Positions 33,153 to 40,932 of a DNA stretch of 64,000 bases are shown here, piece after piece. Position numbers and translations under genes: made by a program. This DNA is from an uncultured Bacteroidales bacterium (lineage in GTDB: Bacteria > Bacteroidota > Bacteroidia > Bacteroidales > FEN-979), in assembly GCA_903959905.1 (NCBI GenBank), contig CAJBYO010000066.1, forward strand, positions 44,599 to 108,598, read 5' to 3'. Each line of letters starts with the position of its first letter. Position 1 is the stretch's first letter. The notes under the pieces were generated by a model. That model made no database searches. It was not told the origin of the DNA and was given only the letters and a program-made list of their open reading frames with translations.

Positions 33153-33782
33153 ATGGGCATATCAATCGGCATTGTTGAAGATCATTCCGAATTCAGGCAG
33201 AGCCTGGTCTATCTGATTTCCTCGTTTTCTGAATATGCACTATCTGGGGTGCATGGCTCGGTTGAGGAGGCCCTGGCTAACTATTCAAAAACCGATGTTT
33301 TGCTCCTGGATATCAACCTTCCGGGACTATCCGGAATAGAAGCTATCCCAATTTTTAAGCAGCATCAGCCCGAATTGAAAATTATCATGCTCACCATCTT
33401 TGAAGATGACCAGCACATCTTCGAAGCCATTCAGAATGGAGCAGATGGCTATATCCTTAAAAAATCAAGCCCTCATAAAATCCTGGATGCCATACAGCAG
33501 GTTTACGAGGGTGGAGGCGCACTCACTCCGATTGTGGCCAAGCAGGTTATGGAGTTTTTAAAGCCTCCTGCGACCAAACGTGAATCAAAGGTAATGCTTA
33601 CGCAACGCGAAAAGGAGATACTCGTGCTGATCACCGATGGTATGACCAATGAAGCAATGGCAGAACAGCTTTTTATCAGTCCTCAAACTGTACGCAACCA
33701 TATTAAAAATATTTACGATAAGTTGCAGGTCCACTCAAGGGCACAGGTTGTCGTGAAAGCCATCAAAGAAAACCTGGTCTGA
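33153..33782 (+). CDS. NarL/LuxR-family response regulator
   Basis: This 209-residue cytosolic regulator has a receiver domain (about 3-120) with acidic pocket E9-D10, phospho-acceptor D53 (LLLDINLPG), Thr in LTIF and Lys in YILKKSS. A LuxR-type helix-turn-helix follows (about 145-195; LTQREKEILVLITDGMTNEA, TVRNHIKNIYDKLQ). It is 56 bases downstream of the histidine kinase and completes a NarX/NarL-type two-component system. The next gene, a FISUMP protein, starts 106 bases later and is a plausible but unproven target. Confidence 0.95.
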   Translation: MGISIGIVEDHSEFRQSLVYLISSFSEYALSGVHGSVEEALANYSKTDVLLLDINLPGLSGIEAIPIFKQHQPELKIIMLTIFEDDQHIFEAIQNGADGYILKKSSPHKILDAIQQVYEGGGALTPIVAKQVMEFLKPPATKRESKVMLTQREKEILVLITDGMTNEAMAEQLFISPQTVRNHIKNIYDKLQVHSRAQVVVKAIKENLV

Positions 33783-33888
33783 TCCTTAAAACCCCCCGAA
33801 CGGGCTATTGCATGGATGGGATACACCTGCCACCTTTGCATCAGGTTCTCCATATATTACTTGTAATAATACATGCAAACTACATAAC

Positions 33889-35586
33889 ATGAAAAATGTC
33901 TTTCTTTTTCTGGTTCTGATGCTGCTTAGCTGCAGCACTTTGTTTTCGCAGGTTGCAGTCAATACCGATGGTACCACCCCGGACAATTCTGCCATGCTGG
34001 ATGTGAAATCCCAGAACAAGGGACTTCTCCCGCCGCGGATGTCGCATGCCCAAATGAACACGATCACAACCCCTGCCAATGGGCTGCTGATCTATTGCAC
34101 TGACTGCAGCATTACCGGAACCGGAGCCCTGACCATGTTTATCAATGGAGCATGGAGTGTCTTTGCCCCTTCCTGCCTGCTGCCGCTTGCACCTGTTGCC
34201 GGAAGTCATCTGCCTTCACCAACTCAGATTGTCTGGAACTGGAATGTTGTGGCTGATGCCACCGGATACAAATGGAGCACGACGAATATCTATGCTGGTG
34301 CGACGGAGATGGGCACTGCCATTTCGAAAACCGAGACCGGACTGACCTGTAATACTGCTTACACCCGCTATGCGTGGGCTTACAATGCCTGCGGGAATTC
34401 CACGCCGGTAACAATGACCCTTTCAACATCGCTTAATCCTCCGTCTGCACCAACTGCCGGAACCCATTTTGCCATGCCCCAGATGATCACCTGGAACTGG
34501 AACCCAGCTGCCGGGGCCACCGGGTACAGGTGGTCTGCTGTCAATGATTTTTCACTTGCCCAGGATATGGGAACGTCCACGTCAAAACAAGAGTCCGCAT
34601 TAAACTGTAACACTGCCTATACGCGCTACGCCTGGGCCTACGGCGCATGTGGTTACTCAACCCCGGTAACTCTGACCCAGTCAACACCGCTTAATCCACC
34701 AATTGCACCAACTGCCGGGACACATGTCCCTGCAGCAACTCAGATTGTCTGGAACTGGAATACGGTTTCCGGGGCTGCGGGATATAAATGGGGCACAACC
34801 AATGTTTATGAATCGGCAACCGATATGGGAACAGCCATTACAAAATCGGAAACCGGGCTTACCTGCAACACCCCTTATACCCGTTATGTCTGGGCTTATT
34901 CTTCATGTGGAGTTTCAACTCCGACCACCTTGACACAAACTACTTCAACATGCCCACTGCCTGGAGTGCCGTGCCCGGGAACGCCAACTGTAACGTATGG
35001 AGGAGTAACCTATCATGCGGTTCTGATTGGGACACAATGCTGGTTTCAGGAAAATCTCAATATCGGAACAAGGATAAATGCTTCAGGGGAACAGACAAAC
35101 AACAGTGTGATTGAGAAATACTGCTACAATGACCTCGAATCAAATTGCGATATATACGGGGGCTTATACCAATGGAATGAAATGATGCAATATTCAACAT
35201 CACAAGGCGACCAGGGGATTTGTCCGTCGGGCTGGCATCTTCCGACACATGGCGAATGGACTACGCTCACAAACTTACTTGGAGGAGACATGGTGGCGGG
35301 CGGAAAATTAAAATCTACCGGAACTATTCAGGCTGGCACAGGTCTTTGGTCATCTCCCAATACCGGAGCAACAAATGAAGTTGGATTCTCAGCCCTTCCA
35401 GGCGGTTATCGTGATGGAACCGGAACAGTCACTAACAGCATGGGATCTTATGGTATGTGGTGGACTTCCTCAATTAATTCGCCCGGCAGTGGCTGGCACC
35501 GCGATCTCGGCAGCTTTTATCCCTTTATCCAGGGAATGGGCTATGGCATGATTGATGGTTTTTCTGTACGTTGTGTCAAGAATTGA
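33889..35586 (+). CDS. Secreted FISUMP protein with three fibronectin-like repeats
   Basis: ATG 33889 gives a signal peptide ([20 protein letters not shown]) and 565 residues; the frame upstream is open but lacks leader features. After the shared module ([28 protein letters not shown]) come three near-identical units of about 85 residues ([35 protein letters not shown] and variants). The C-terminal part is a full FISUMP domain: [59 protein letters not shown] and GFSVRCVK. It is the best FISUMP example in the window and lies just after the two-component system. Function unknown; surface location inferred. Confidence 0.85.
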   Translation: MKNVFLFLVLMLLSCSTLFSQVAVNTDGTTPDNSAMLDVKSQNKGLLPPRMSHAQMNTITTPANGLLIYCTDCSITGTGALTMFINGAWSVFAPSCLLPLAPVAGSHLPSPTQIVWNWNVVADATGYKWSTTNIYAGATEMGTAISKTETGLTCNTAYTRYAWAYNACGNSTPVTMTLSTSLNPPSAPTAGTHFAMPQMITWNWNPAAGATGYRWSAVNDFSLAQDMGTSTSKQESALNCNTAYTRYAWAYGACGYSTPVTLTQSTPLNPPIAPTAGTHVPAATQIVWNWNTVSGAAGYKWGTTNVYESATDMGTAITKSETGLTCNTPYTRYVWAYSSCGVSTPTTLTQTTSTCPLPGVPCPGTPTVTYGGVTYHAVLIGTQCWFQENLNIGTRINASGEQTNNSVIEKYCYNDLESNCDIYGGLYQWNEMMQYSTSQGDQGICPSGWHLPTHGEWTTLTNLLGGDMVAGGKLKSTGTIQAGTGLWSSPNTGATNEVGFSALPGGYRDGTGTVTNSMGSYGMWWTSSINSPGSGWHRDLGSFYPFIQGMGYGMIDGFSVRCVKN

Positions 35587-35608
35587 GATGGAGTGGTTTA
35601 TCCATCTC
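35585..35608. terminator. Hairpin between convergent genes
   Basis: GAGATGGA and TCCATCTC form an 8-bp stem with an 8-base loop, overlapping the stop codon of the FISUMP gene. No long T-run follows, so termination is only suggested. Confidence 0.4.
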
Positions 35609-35630
35609 ACAACCAGGGATTTTAAATCTA

Positions 35631-36398
35631 TCAAACCTTGCCCGGAGGTGTTTCCCACAACAGATCACAAAACCAAAATCCACTATTGAACGGGCTGTCT
35701 GTATTATCGGCGCCATCAGGATCCGGTGTTAATGGATCAACTTGCGCGGGTGCACTATATGTCCGATATACTATATCTCCTTTTTCAAATTCAACGGGCG
35801 CAGAAAAGAACGGAGCATCATATACAAAGCTGTGATACTCGCCATTTTCCCCGCATGGGTCAACACCGCCAGGAAGGTCTTTTAAAAAATCATCATCAAT
35901 GATTCTGCCAACAAAACTCTTGTCGAGGTGCTTGCTGTTCACACAGGTTGTAATGGCCTTAAACCCGCCGTCAATAAATACCCGGATCAGTTTGCCGGTT
36001 GGTATTTTCCACAATGGAAAAATGCCTTTGATATTCAGTTCACCCAGTTTATCTTCCCTGTATTTCCGAAGGTCTTCTAAAAAAATATCGCCAAACACGG
36101 ATGCGGTAACGCCTCTCTTTTTCAAATCCGATAAAGCTGCTGCCATGGTATGATCATAGGTTTCCATGGTGGGCATTTCGGGAATTTGTATTTTCAACAA
36201 CGGCAATCCGATGCGTTCTGCCTGGATATCCAGCAGGCCACTCCGTACGCCGTGCATGGAGATCCGCTGATACGGCTGACTGATCGTGGTCAGTAAACAC
36301 ATGATCTCGTACCGCTGTTCCAGCATGATCTTATGCAGGCACAGTGCGGAATCCTTGCCGCCGCTCCAGTTAAATATGACCTTTTCTCTTATTGACAT
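35631..36398 (-). CDS. Dph6-like PP-loop ATP pyrophosphatase
   Basis: The 255-residue cytosolic protein has the PP-loop SGGKDSALCLHK near the N-terminus and the family segments MHGVRSGLLDIQAERIGLPL, DIFLEDLRKYRE and GGVDPCGENGEYHSFVYDAP. These mark the diphthine-ammonia ligase/DUF71 family (alpha-hydrolase-type ATP pyrophosphatase). In eukaryotes and archaea Dph6 makes diphthamide; bacterial relatives have no proven substrate, as bacteria lack diphthamide. It shares strand with the VOC gene upstream (29 bases apart), perhaps one operon. Confidence 0.85.
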   Translation of the reverse strand: MSIREKVIFNWSGGKDSALCLHKIMLEQRYEIMCLLTTISQPYQRISMHGVRSGLLDIQAERIGLPLLKIQIPEMPTMETYDHTMAAALSDLKKRGVTASVFGDIFLEDLRKYREDKLGELNIKGIFPLWKIPTGKLIRVFIDGGFKAITTCVNSKHLDKSFVGRIIDDDFLKDLPGGVDPCGENGEYHSFVYDAPFFSAPVEFEKGDIVYRTYSAPAQVDPLTPDPDGADNTDSPFNSGFWFCDLLWETPPGKV

Positions 36399-36426
36399 GA
36401 TGGCAATATTGTTCTGATTATCAACA

Positions 36427-36951
36427 TTATTTGGTCACCCCGCCGGCTATTTTGCCATATTCAACATCATCGGGCTGCCAGAGCTCGATTTTATTACCCT
36501 CGATATCGAGTATGTGAACGAACTTCCCGTATTCAAACGATTCTATGGTGTCGAGAACGGTTACACTGTCTGCCTTTAACTGTTCAACCAGCGCCTGAAG
36601 GTTCTCCACCCGGTAATTGATCATAAAATCCCTGGTGGACGGTTCAAAATATTTCGTGGTTTCTTTGAACGGGCTCCACTGGGTGTATCCTTTCTTTGTG
36701 CTGTCGGCGCCTGTTCGCCATTCAAAGGTTGTTCCGTACTGATCCGTTTGAAGCCCGAGATTCTTGGCGTACCACTCTTTTACTTTCTTCGGGTTCTTGC
36801 ATTTGAAAAAGATGCCGCCGATACCAGTTACTTTTTTCATGGGCGGTGGTTCAGGTTTACCTGATGTGATTTTACTGAAGGCAAACCCTGCGCCGAATGT
36901 GGTCAGGAATGCCACTGATATCATAATTGGTTTCAGGGGACTGTATTTCAT
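36427..36951 (-). CDS. VOC (glyoxalase/bleomycin-resistance) family protein, membrane-anchored
   Basis: Starting at ATG 36951 gives 174 residues with an N-terminal hydrophobic anchor (PIMISVAFLTTFGAGFAFSK). A longer start at 37035 is possible but adds a non-hydrophobic extension. The soluble part is a VOC domain: IGGIFFKCKNPKKVKEWYAK, NLGL, a GTTFEW strand, FMINYRVENLQALVEQL and GNKIELWQPDD, where the last Glu is the usual metal ligand. Substrate unknown. It probably forms an operon with the Dph6-like gene. Confidence 0.8.
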   Translation of the reverse strand: MKYSPLKPIMISVAFLTTFGAGFAFSKITSGKPEPPPMKKVTGIGGIFFKCKNPKKVKEWYAKNLGLQTDQYGTTFEWRTGADSTKKGYTQWSPFKETTKYFEPSTRDFMINYRVENLQALVEQLKADSVTVLDTIESFEYGKFVHILDIEGNKIELWQPDDVEYGKIAGGVTK

Positions 36952-37173
36952 GGTTGTGTGATTTTTTTGTTGCTTTGGACAGGGCATTGACAGAAACGGT
37001 TTAATTCCTGTTGTTTTCAATGGGTATAATCGCAATCTGTCAATAACTGTTTTTCCTGTATGCCAAATTTACAGAATTTGCCCTGATCATTTGCCGGATG
37101 TTCCTGTAAAAACCAAATCATTGCAGCAGTTGAACGCATCAATTGCATACCTTTGAATTCCATCCGGGTGAAA

Positions 37174-37326
37174 ATGAAAAAGAAACTGTCCACAATCGGC
37201 ATCCTGTTCATGTTGATTATGAAACATCCGCCCATGCCGGAGTTTTCACTGTTTCAGAAAAACTATATCGTGGAGGTTCGCAGTTTTTCCCTCAAAAAGA
37301 TTGCACTGGAATTCTTTATGAATTAA
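37174..37326 (+). CDS. Possible small ORF or gene remnant (50 residues)
   Basis: An ORF from ATG 37174 begins MKKKLSTIGILFMLIMKHPP, like a short signal peptide, and ends after 50 codons. A -7-like box TACCTTTG lies at 37148-37155, 18 bases upstream. The remainder is not recognisable, so this may be the decayed start of an exported protein gene. Confidence 0.25.
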   Translation: MKKKLSTIGILFMLIMKHPPMPEFSLFQKNYIVEVRSFSLKKIALEFFMN

Positions 37327-37339
37327 ATTGTTATTATCA

Positions 37340-37410
37340 TTCGGTTAACAGTCAGGGCTTTGTTACATTCAGAGTATACCGGTGAAGACTGAGTAAAGCC
37401 AATATCTTTC
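37340..37410 (+). repeat. Possible degenerate right half of the palindromic repeat
   Basis: GGTTAACAGTCAGGGCTTTG, then ATACCGGTGAAGACTGAGTA and ATATCTTTCC follow the order of the right half of copy 6 (14290-14357), but with many changes. The left half is not recognisable. Confidence 0.3.
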
Positions 37411-37430
37411 CGGCACCATTGAACGACTCC

Positions 37431-39014
37431 CTATCTCTTCTCAAGGTTTTCGATCCTTCTCAGCAATTCAGCATTCTGTTGCTTCAATTCAGCAATCATA
37501 TCCTGCTGTTCCTGTACAGCCTTCACTAGAGGAACGACAAACTCTGAATAGCGGAGGCCATACATGTCGTTTGCATTTTTAGGTGCATCAACTCCACTGA
37601 AATCAAATCCGACATTTTTTGCGGCCACTTCAACCTCCTGCGCGATGAACCCCGTTGTAACTTCCGAGTATCGTTCCCTGCCTGGCAGGGCCGATCCCGG
37701 GGCACTCTCCGGGGTTTCCTTCCTTCTCTTATTCACACCTGTAAATTCGTTGATCTTTTCTCTATCCAACCGGTAAGTTACCGGCCGTAACCTTGTGATA
37801 AAATCAAGCCCGGGAACATTCTCTTCCACATCCTCCTTGAACCTTCCATCGGAAATATTAGACCAGCCCTGGTAACCGCCAATGGATGTGACAAACACAT
37901 TCCCTATTCTGACCATGTTGGTGGCTGTTGCCGTGGCATCGATTCCGAGGCAGGTCGTATTGTCCAGGTTATTTGCATTTGGTCCCGTATTGAAACCGAC
38001 CGCGGTATTATAAGAACCTATTGTATTGCTGTTCATTGAATTAGCGCCAAAAGAAGTATTCTGCCAGCCACTGATATTCGCAGAAAGTGCCTGCCAGCCA
38101 AATGCCGAATTGTTGGTTCCCTGGGTATTGGAATAGAGTGCATTGTATCCCAGTGAGGAGTTTTGATATCCCTGGGTATTTGAAAAAAGTGCAGAGGAGC
38201 CTACCGCGGTATTTTTAACGCCGGTTCCCAGGGTCACAGGCTGGTTAAAGTAAAGGGCATAATATCCCACGGCAACATTTTCGCTTTCCCAGGCATATCC
38301 GGGACTGTAACTCTGCGTATACAAAGAGTTGGCTCCGATGGCCGTATTCCTGCTCGCAGAGGTATTGTGGTAGAGCGCGCTGGATCCGTTTGCGGTATTA
38401 AAGTAACCATCGGTATTAGAATACATGGCTGAAAATCCGTGTGCAGAATTGTTGTAGCCGTTGTTCTCATAAAGTGTCAGCGCTCCTGTGGCGGTATTAA
38501 AACCCCCGCTCAGGTTTGAAAACAGGGCATATCCTCCTGTTACGGTATTATTTACACCGGTTGAATTAAAGGCAAACGCCCTGGGACCGTATGAAGCATT
38601 GTTTAAAGCCGGATTAATTTGCCCGCACTGCAGGTTATTCGTCCTGAAAGTAAGTGGTACATTATCCGTTGTTCCGATAAAACTGGTTGCGGAATTTGTC
38701 CCGCCGTTTCCCGCCAGCCGCCATCCGGAACCATTGCTGAGTGATTGGCTCCAGGCGCCATTCCGGAAAATGAAGATATCTTTTACATCCGTATCGTAAA
38801 CCATCAGGCCATCCACAGCCCCGGTGATCGCGGTTCGCTCAAACGATGTCATCCGGGGCAGTAAAAATCCTTTCGAACTACTTTTAACCTCCAGCATGGC
38901 GGACGTATTGGGTTGGGAACCGTCGCTATTGACGGCAACCTGGCCGCTGGCATCCCGGAAAAATAACAGGAAGATTGCGGTGAGACTGGTGACTGCAATA
39001 AGAAATGTTTTCAA
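37431..39014 (-). CDS. Tail-fibre-like protein with C-terminal endosialidase-type chaperone (peptidase S74)
   Basis: The 527-residue protein has a signal peptide (about 1-24), the shared N-terminal module (NTSAMLEVKSSSKGFLLPRM, GLMVYDTD) and about 250 residues of repeats of the type NTAxGxxALYxNTxGYxN, which should form a beta-helical or trimeric stalk. The C-terminal domain starts NISDGRFKEDVEENVPGLDF, then RPVTYRLD, TGFIAQEVE and YSEFVVPLVKAVQEQ, followed by a coiled coil to the end (MIAELKQQNAELLRRIENLE). This is the intramolecular chaperone of phage tail spikes (S74), also found in bacterial surface fibres. A trimeric surface fibre, possibly with chaperone self-cleavage, is inferred. Confidence 0.88.
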   Translation of the reverse strand: MKTFLIAVTSLTAIFLLFFRDASGQVAVNSDGSQPNTSAMLEVKSSSKGFLLPRMTSFERTAITGAVDGLMVYDTDVKDIFIFRNGAWSQSLSNGSGWRLAGNGGTNSATSFIGTTDNVPLTFRTNNLQCGQINPALNNASYGPRAFAFNSTGVNNTVTGGYALFSNLSGGFNTATGALTLYENNGYNNSAHGFSAMYSNTDGYFNTANGSSALYHNTSASRNTAIGANSLYTQSYSPGYAWESENVAVGYYALYFNQPVTLGTGVKNTAVGSSALFSNTQGYQNSSLGYNALYSNTQGTNNSAFGWQALSANISGWQNTSFGANSMNSNTIGSYNTAVGFNTGPNANNLDNTTCLGIDATATATNMVRIGNVFVTSIGGYQGWSNISDGRFKEDVEENVPGLDFITRLRPVTYRLDREKINEFTGVNKRRKETPESAPGSALPGRERYSEVTTGFIAQEVEVAAKNVGFDFSGVDAPKNANDMYGLRYSEFVVPLVKAVQEQQDMIAELKQQNAELLRRIENLEKR

Positions 39015-39107
39015 AGTTCAGCGGTTTATAGTTTAAAATTAGATTCAGTAAAGATCGGTATTGCATAGCACAACTGGCTATAAAACAATTGACGGATACG
39101 ATACATC

Positions 39108-39128
39108 AAATGTGAAATGTGAAATGTG
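39108..39128. repeat. Three tandem 7-bp units (AAATGTG)
   Basis: AAATGTG is repeated three times without change, in the gap between the tail-fibre gene and the decarboxylase-like lipoprotein gene. No function seen. Confidence 0.6.
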
Positions 39129-39264
39129 AGATCAGGGGCGGATGGGGAGGTTGGGGAAGATGTTACCTATGCCCAAAGCAACGAATTACACACCGATAGC
39201 CAGCACGATAATTCCGGATATACGGGTGAATCCCAAATAAATAAATGACAGGGAAAAACTCCTG

Positions 39265-39348
39265 TTAAGTCAGCAGGATATAGAGCAGCATTGCGACCCC
39301 TACAGTTCCGATGAGCCACCATTTATGCCTGTTCAGAAATTCCATCAT
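39265..39348 (-). CDS. Possible 27-residue single-pass membrane peptide
   Basis: A minus-strand ORF from ATG 39348 to TAA encodes MMEFLNRHKWWLIGTVGVAM followed by LLYILLT: a short basic/aromatic start and one transmembrane helix. Such very small membrane proteins are usually missed in annotation. There is no clear promoter, and support is limited to its composition and the neat ORF boundaries within an otherwise empty gap. Confidence 0.4.
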   Translation of the reverse strand: MMEFLNRHKWWLIGTVGVAMLLYILLT

Positions 39349-39605
39349 TGTGCGAAGTGTTTTAAGGTTTGAAATAATAATCAACGGGTGAATTCAGTCA
39401 TTTACATGCGAATATATTACTTTTCCATGAAGAACTGGATTTAAGTGGGGTTTTCGGCCACAGAAGTGCGATTTGCGCTTGCTTTTGTTGTATATTTAAC
39501 CGGGAAACGGTTTGTTTGTTGGCCGGCAGCTCTGATCTGAATCAAAAACCATTGCACTGAATAAATATTCCTTTTGATTGATAATCCATATTAAAACAAA
39601 AAATT

Positions 39606-40886
39606 ATGAAAAAGATTAGCCTTTTTGCTGTTTTATGCATTTTAGTCTTTACAGCGATTCAGATTTCGTGTAAACGGGATGATTCCTCCAGCTCCCCGGT
39701 TTATGGGGATAAAACGAAAGAGCTTATTAACATTGTGGAAACCAATCCCTATATCAAATCGCTGCTCCTCAAATCCATAGATCAGGCAAAAACAGTCAAC
39801 CCGGATAAAAAAACAAATCCTGCCCAATCGCTGGAGGAATATTACCAGTTTGTTACCTGGGCAGAAACCTGCATGCCGTGGAGCATTCTTCCAACAACAC
39901 CCTATTCTTCATTGTATGATAAAATAGATCAGAGTTTAAACTACTTCTATTTTATCAATGACCAGCCGCTTACAGAACTCGAGGGACAGGGATTGTACAA
40001 CAACTCCCTTCAGTATATCAAACCTTACAGCGACTGGCTGGTAAGTTTCAACAAAGCATGGGGCCTGTATTTAGACACGCCGGGTTCATGGAACGACCAA
40101 TATTACCAGCTGGCGCTGACAGATAATAAATTTGGTTTGTCGGCAGGCTGGTATGAAAGTCCTTCCAACTGGAAATCGTTCAACCAGTTTTTTTCAAGGT
40201 ACCTTGTTTCGCCTGATAAACGTCCGGTTACATCTCCCGGCGACAGTTCTGTTGTTACATCCCCGGCGGATGCAATACCCCAGGGTATATGGCTGATCGA
40301 TGGCAATTCGAACATCGTGATGAAAAAAGGGGTCTCCATTAAATCCGGCACCTTAACATCCATCGTAAAACTGATCGGGGAAGAGAGCCCGTACAAAAAT
40401 GAATTTGCAAATGGAATCATGACGCACACATTTCTTGATGTACAGGACTATCACCGGTTCCACTTCCCGGTAAGCGGGATTGTGAGGGAAGTCAGAAATA
40501 TTGCGGAACAGGACGCTGTTGGGGGTATTATTACCTGGGATTCGGAAATACAACGCTATATGTTTGACCCTACAGTTCCGGGATGGCAATCAATCGAAAC
40601 AAGAGGCTGCGTTATAATTGACACGGAGGATTTCGGACTGGTGGCGCTGCTTCCCATAGGCATGTCGCAGATATGTTCAGTAAAATTCGAGGATAACATT
40701 CACAATGGCACCGTCGTAAAGAAGGGTGACATGATGGGATGTTTCCTGTTCGGAGGATCCGATATTGTCATGATTTTTCAGCAGAAAGCGGGTTTCGTGC
40801 TGGAACCGGCAGGAGGTGGCAGCGGCCAGTCATATCAACATATACTCATGGGTGAAAAATATGGCAGAATGACGGGTTCGAAATAA
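39606..40886 (+). CDS. Phosphatidylserine-decarboxylase-like lipoprotein
   Basis: The 426-residue product has a lipoprotein signal (LVFTAIQISC, Cys at about 22) and an about 190-residue helical N-terminal domain I do not recognise. The C-terminal part is a phosphatidylserine decarboxylase domain: FNQFFSRYLVSPDKRPV, VVTSPADA, QDYHRFHFPVSG and the self-cleavage GGS at 383-385 (FLFGGSDIVMIF). The Asp-His-Ser set appears complete, so autocatalytic pyruvoyl formation is possible, but location outside the inner membrane is unusual for this enzyme. It could modify another amino-acid-carrying lipid or metabolite. It is distinct from the true psd at 23266. Confidence 0.8.
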   Translation: MKKISLFAVLCILVFTAIQISCKRDDSSSSPVYGDKTKELINIVETNPYIKSLLLKSIDQAKTVNPDKKTNPAQSLEEYYQFVTWAETCMPWSILPTTPYSSLYDKIDQSLNYFYFINDQPLTELEGQGLYNNSLQYIKPYSDWLVSFNKAWGLYLDTPGSWNDQYYQLALTDNKFGLSAGWYESPSNWKSFNQFFSRYLVSPDKRPVTSPGDSSVVTSPADAIPQGIWLIDGNSNIVMKKGVSIKSGTLTSIVKLIGEESPYKNEFANGIMTHTFLDVQDYHRFHFPVSGIVREVRNIAEQDAVGGIITWDSEIQRYMFDPTVPGWQSIETRGCVIIDTEDFGLVALLPIGMSQICSVKFEDNIHNGTVVKKGDMMGCFLFGGSDIVMIFQQKAGFVLEPAGGGSGQSYQHILMGEKYGRMTGSK

Positions 40887-40932
40887 TTCAGATAATCCTG
40901 GCTTTAAACAGGAAACAAACCGTCAAAGTTCT

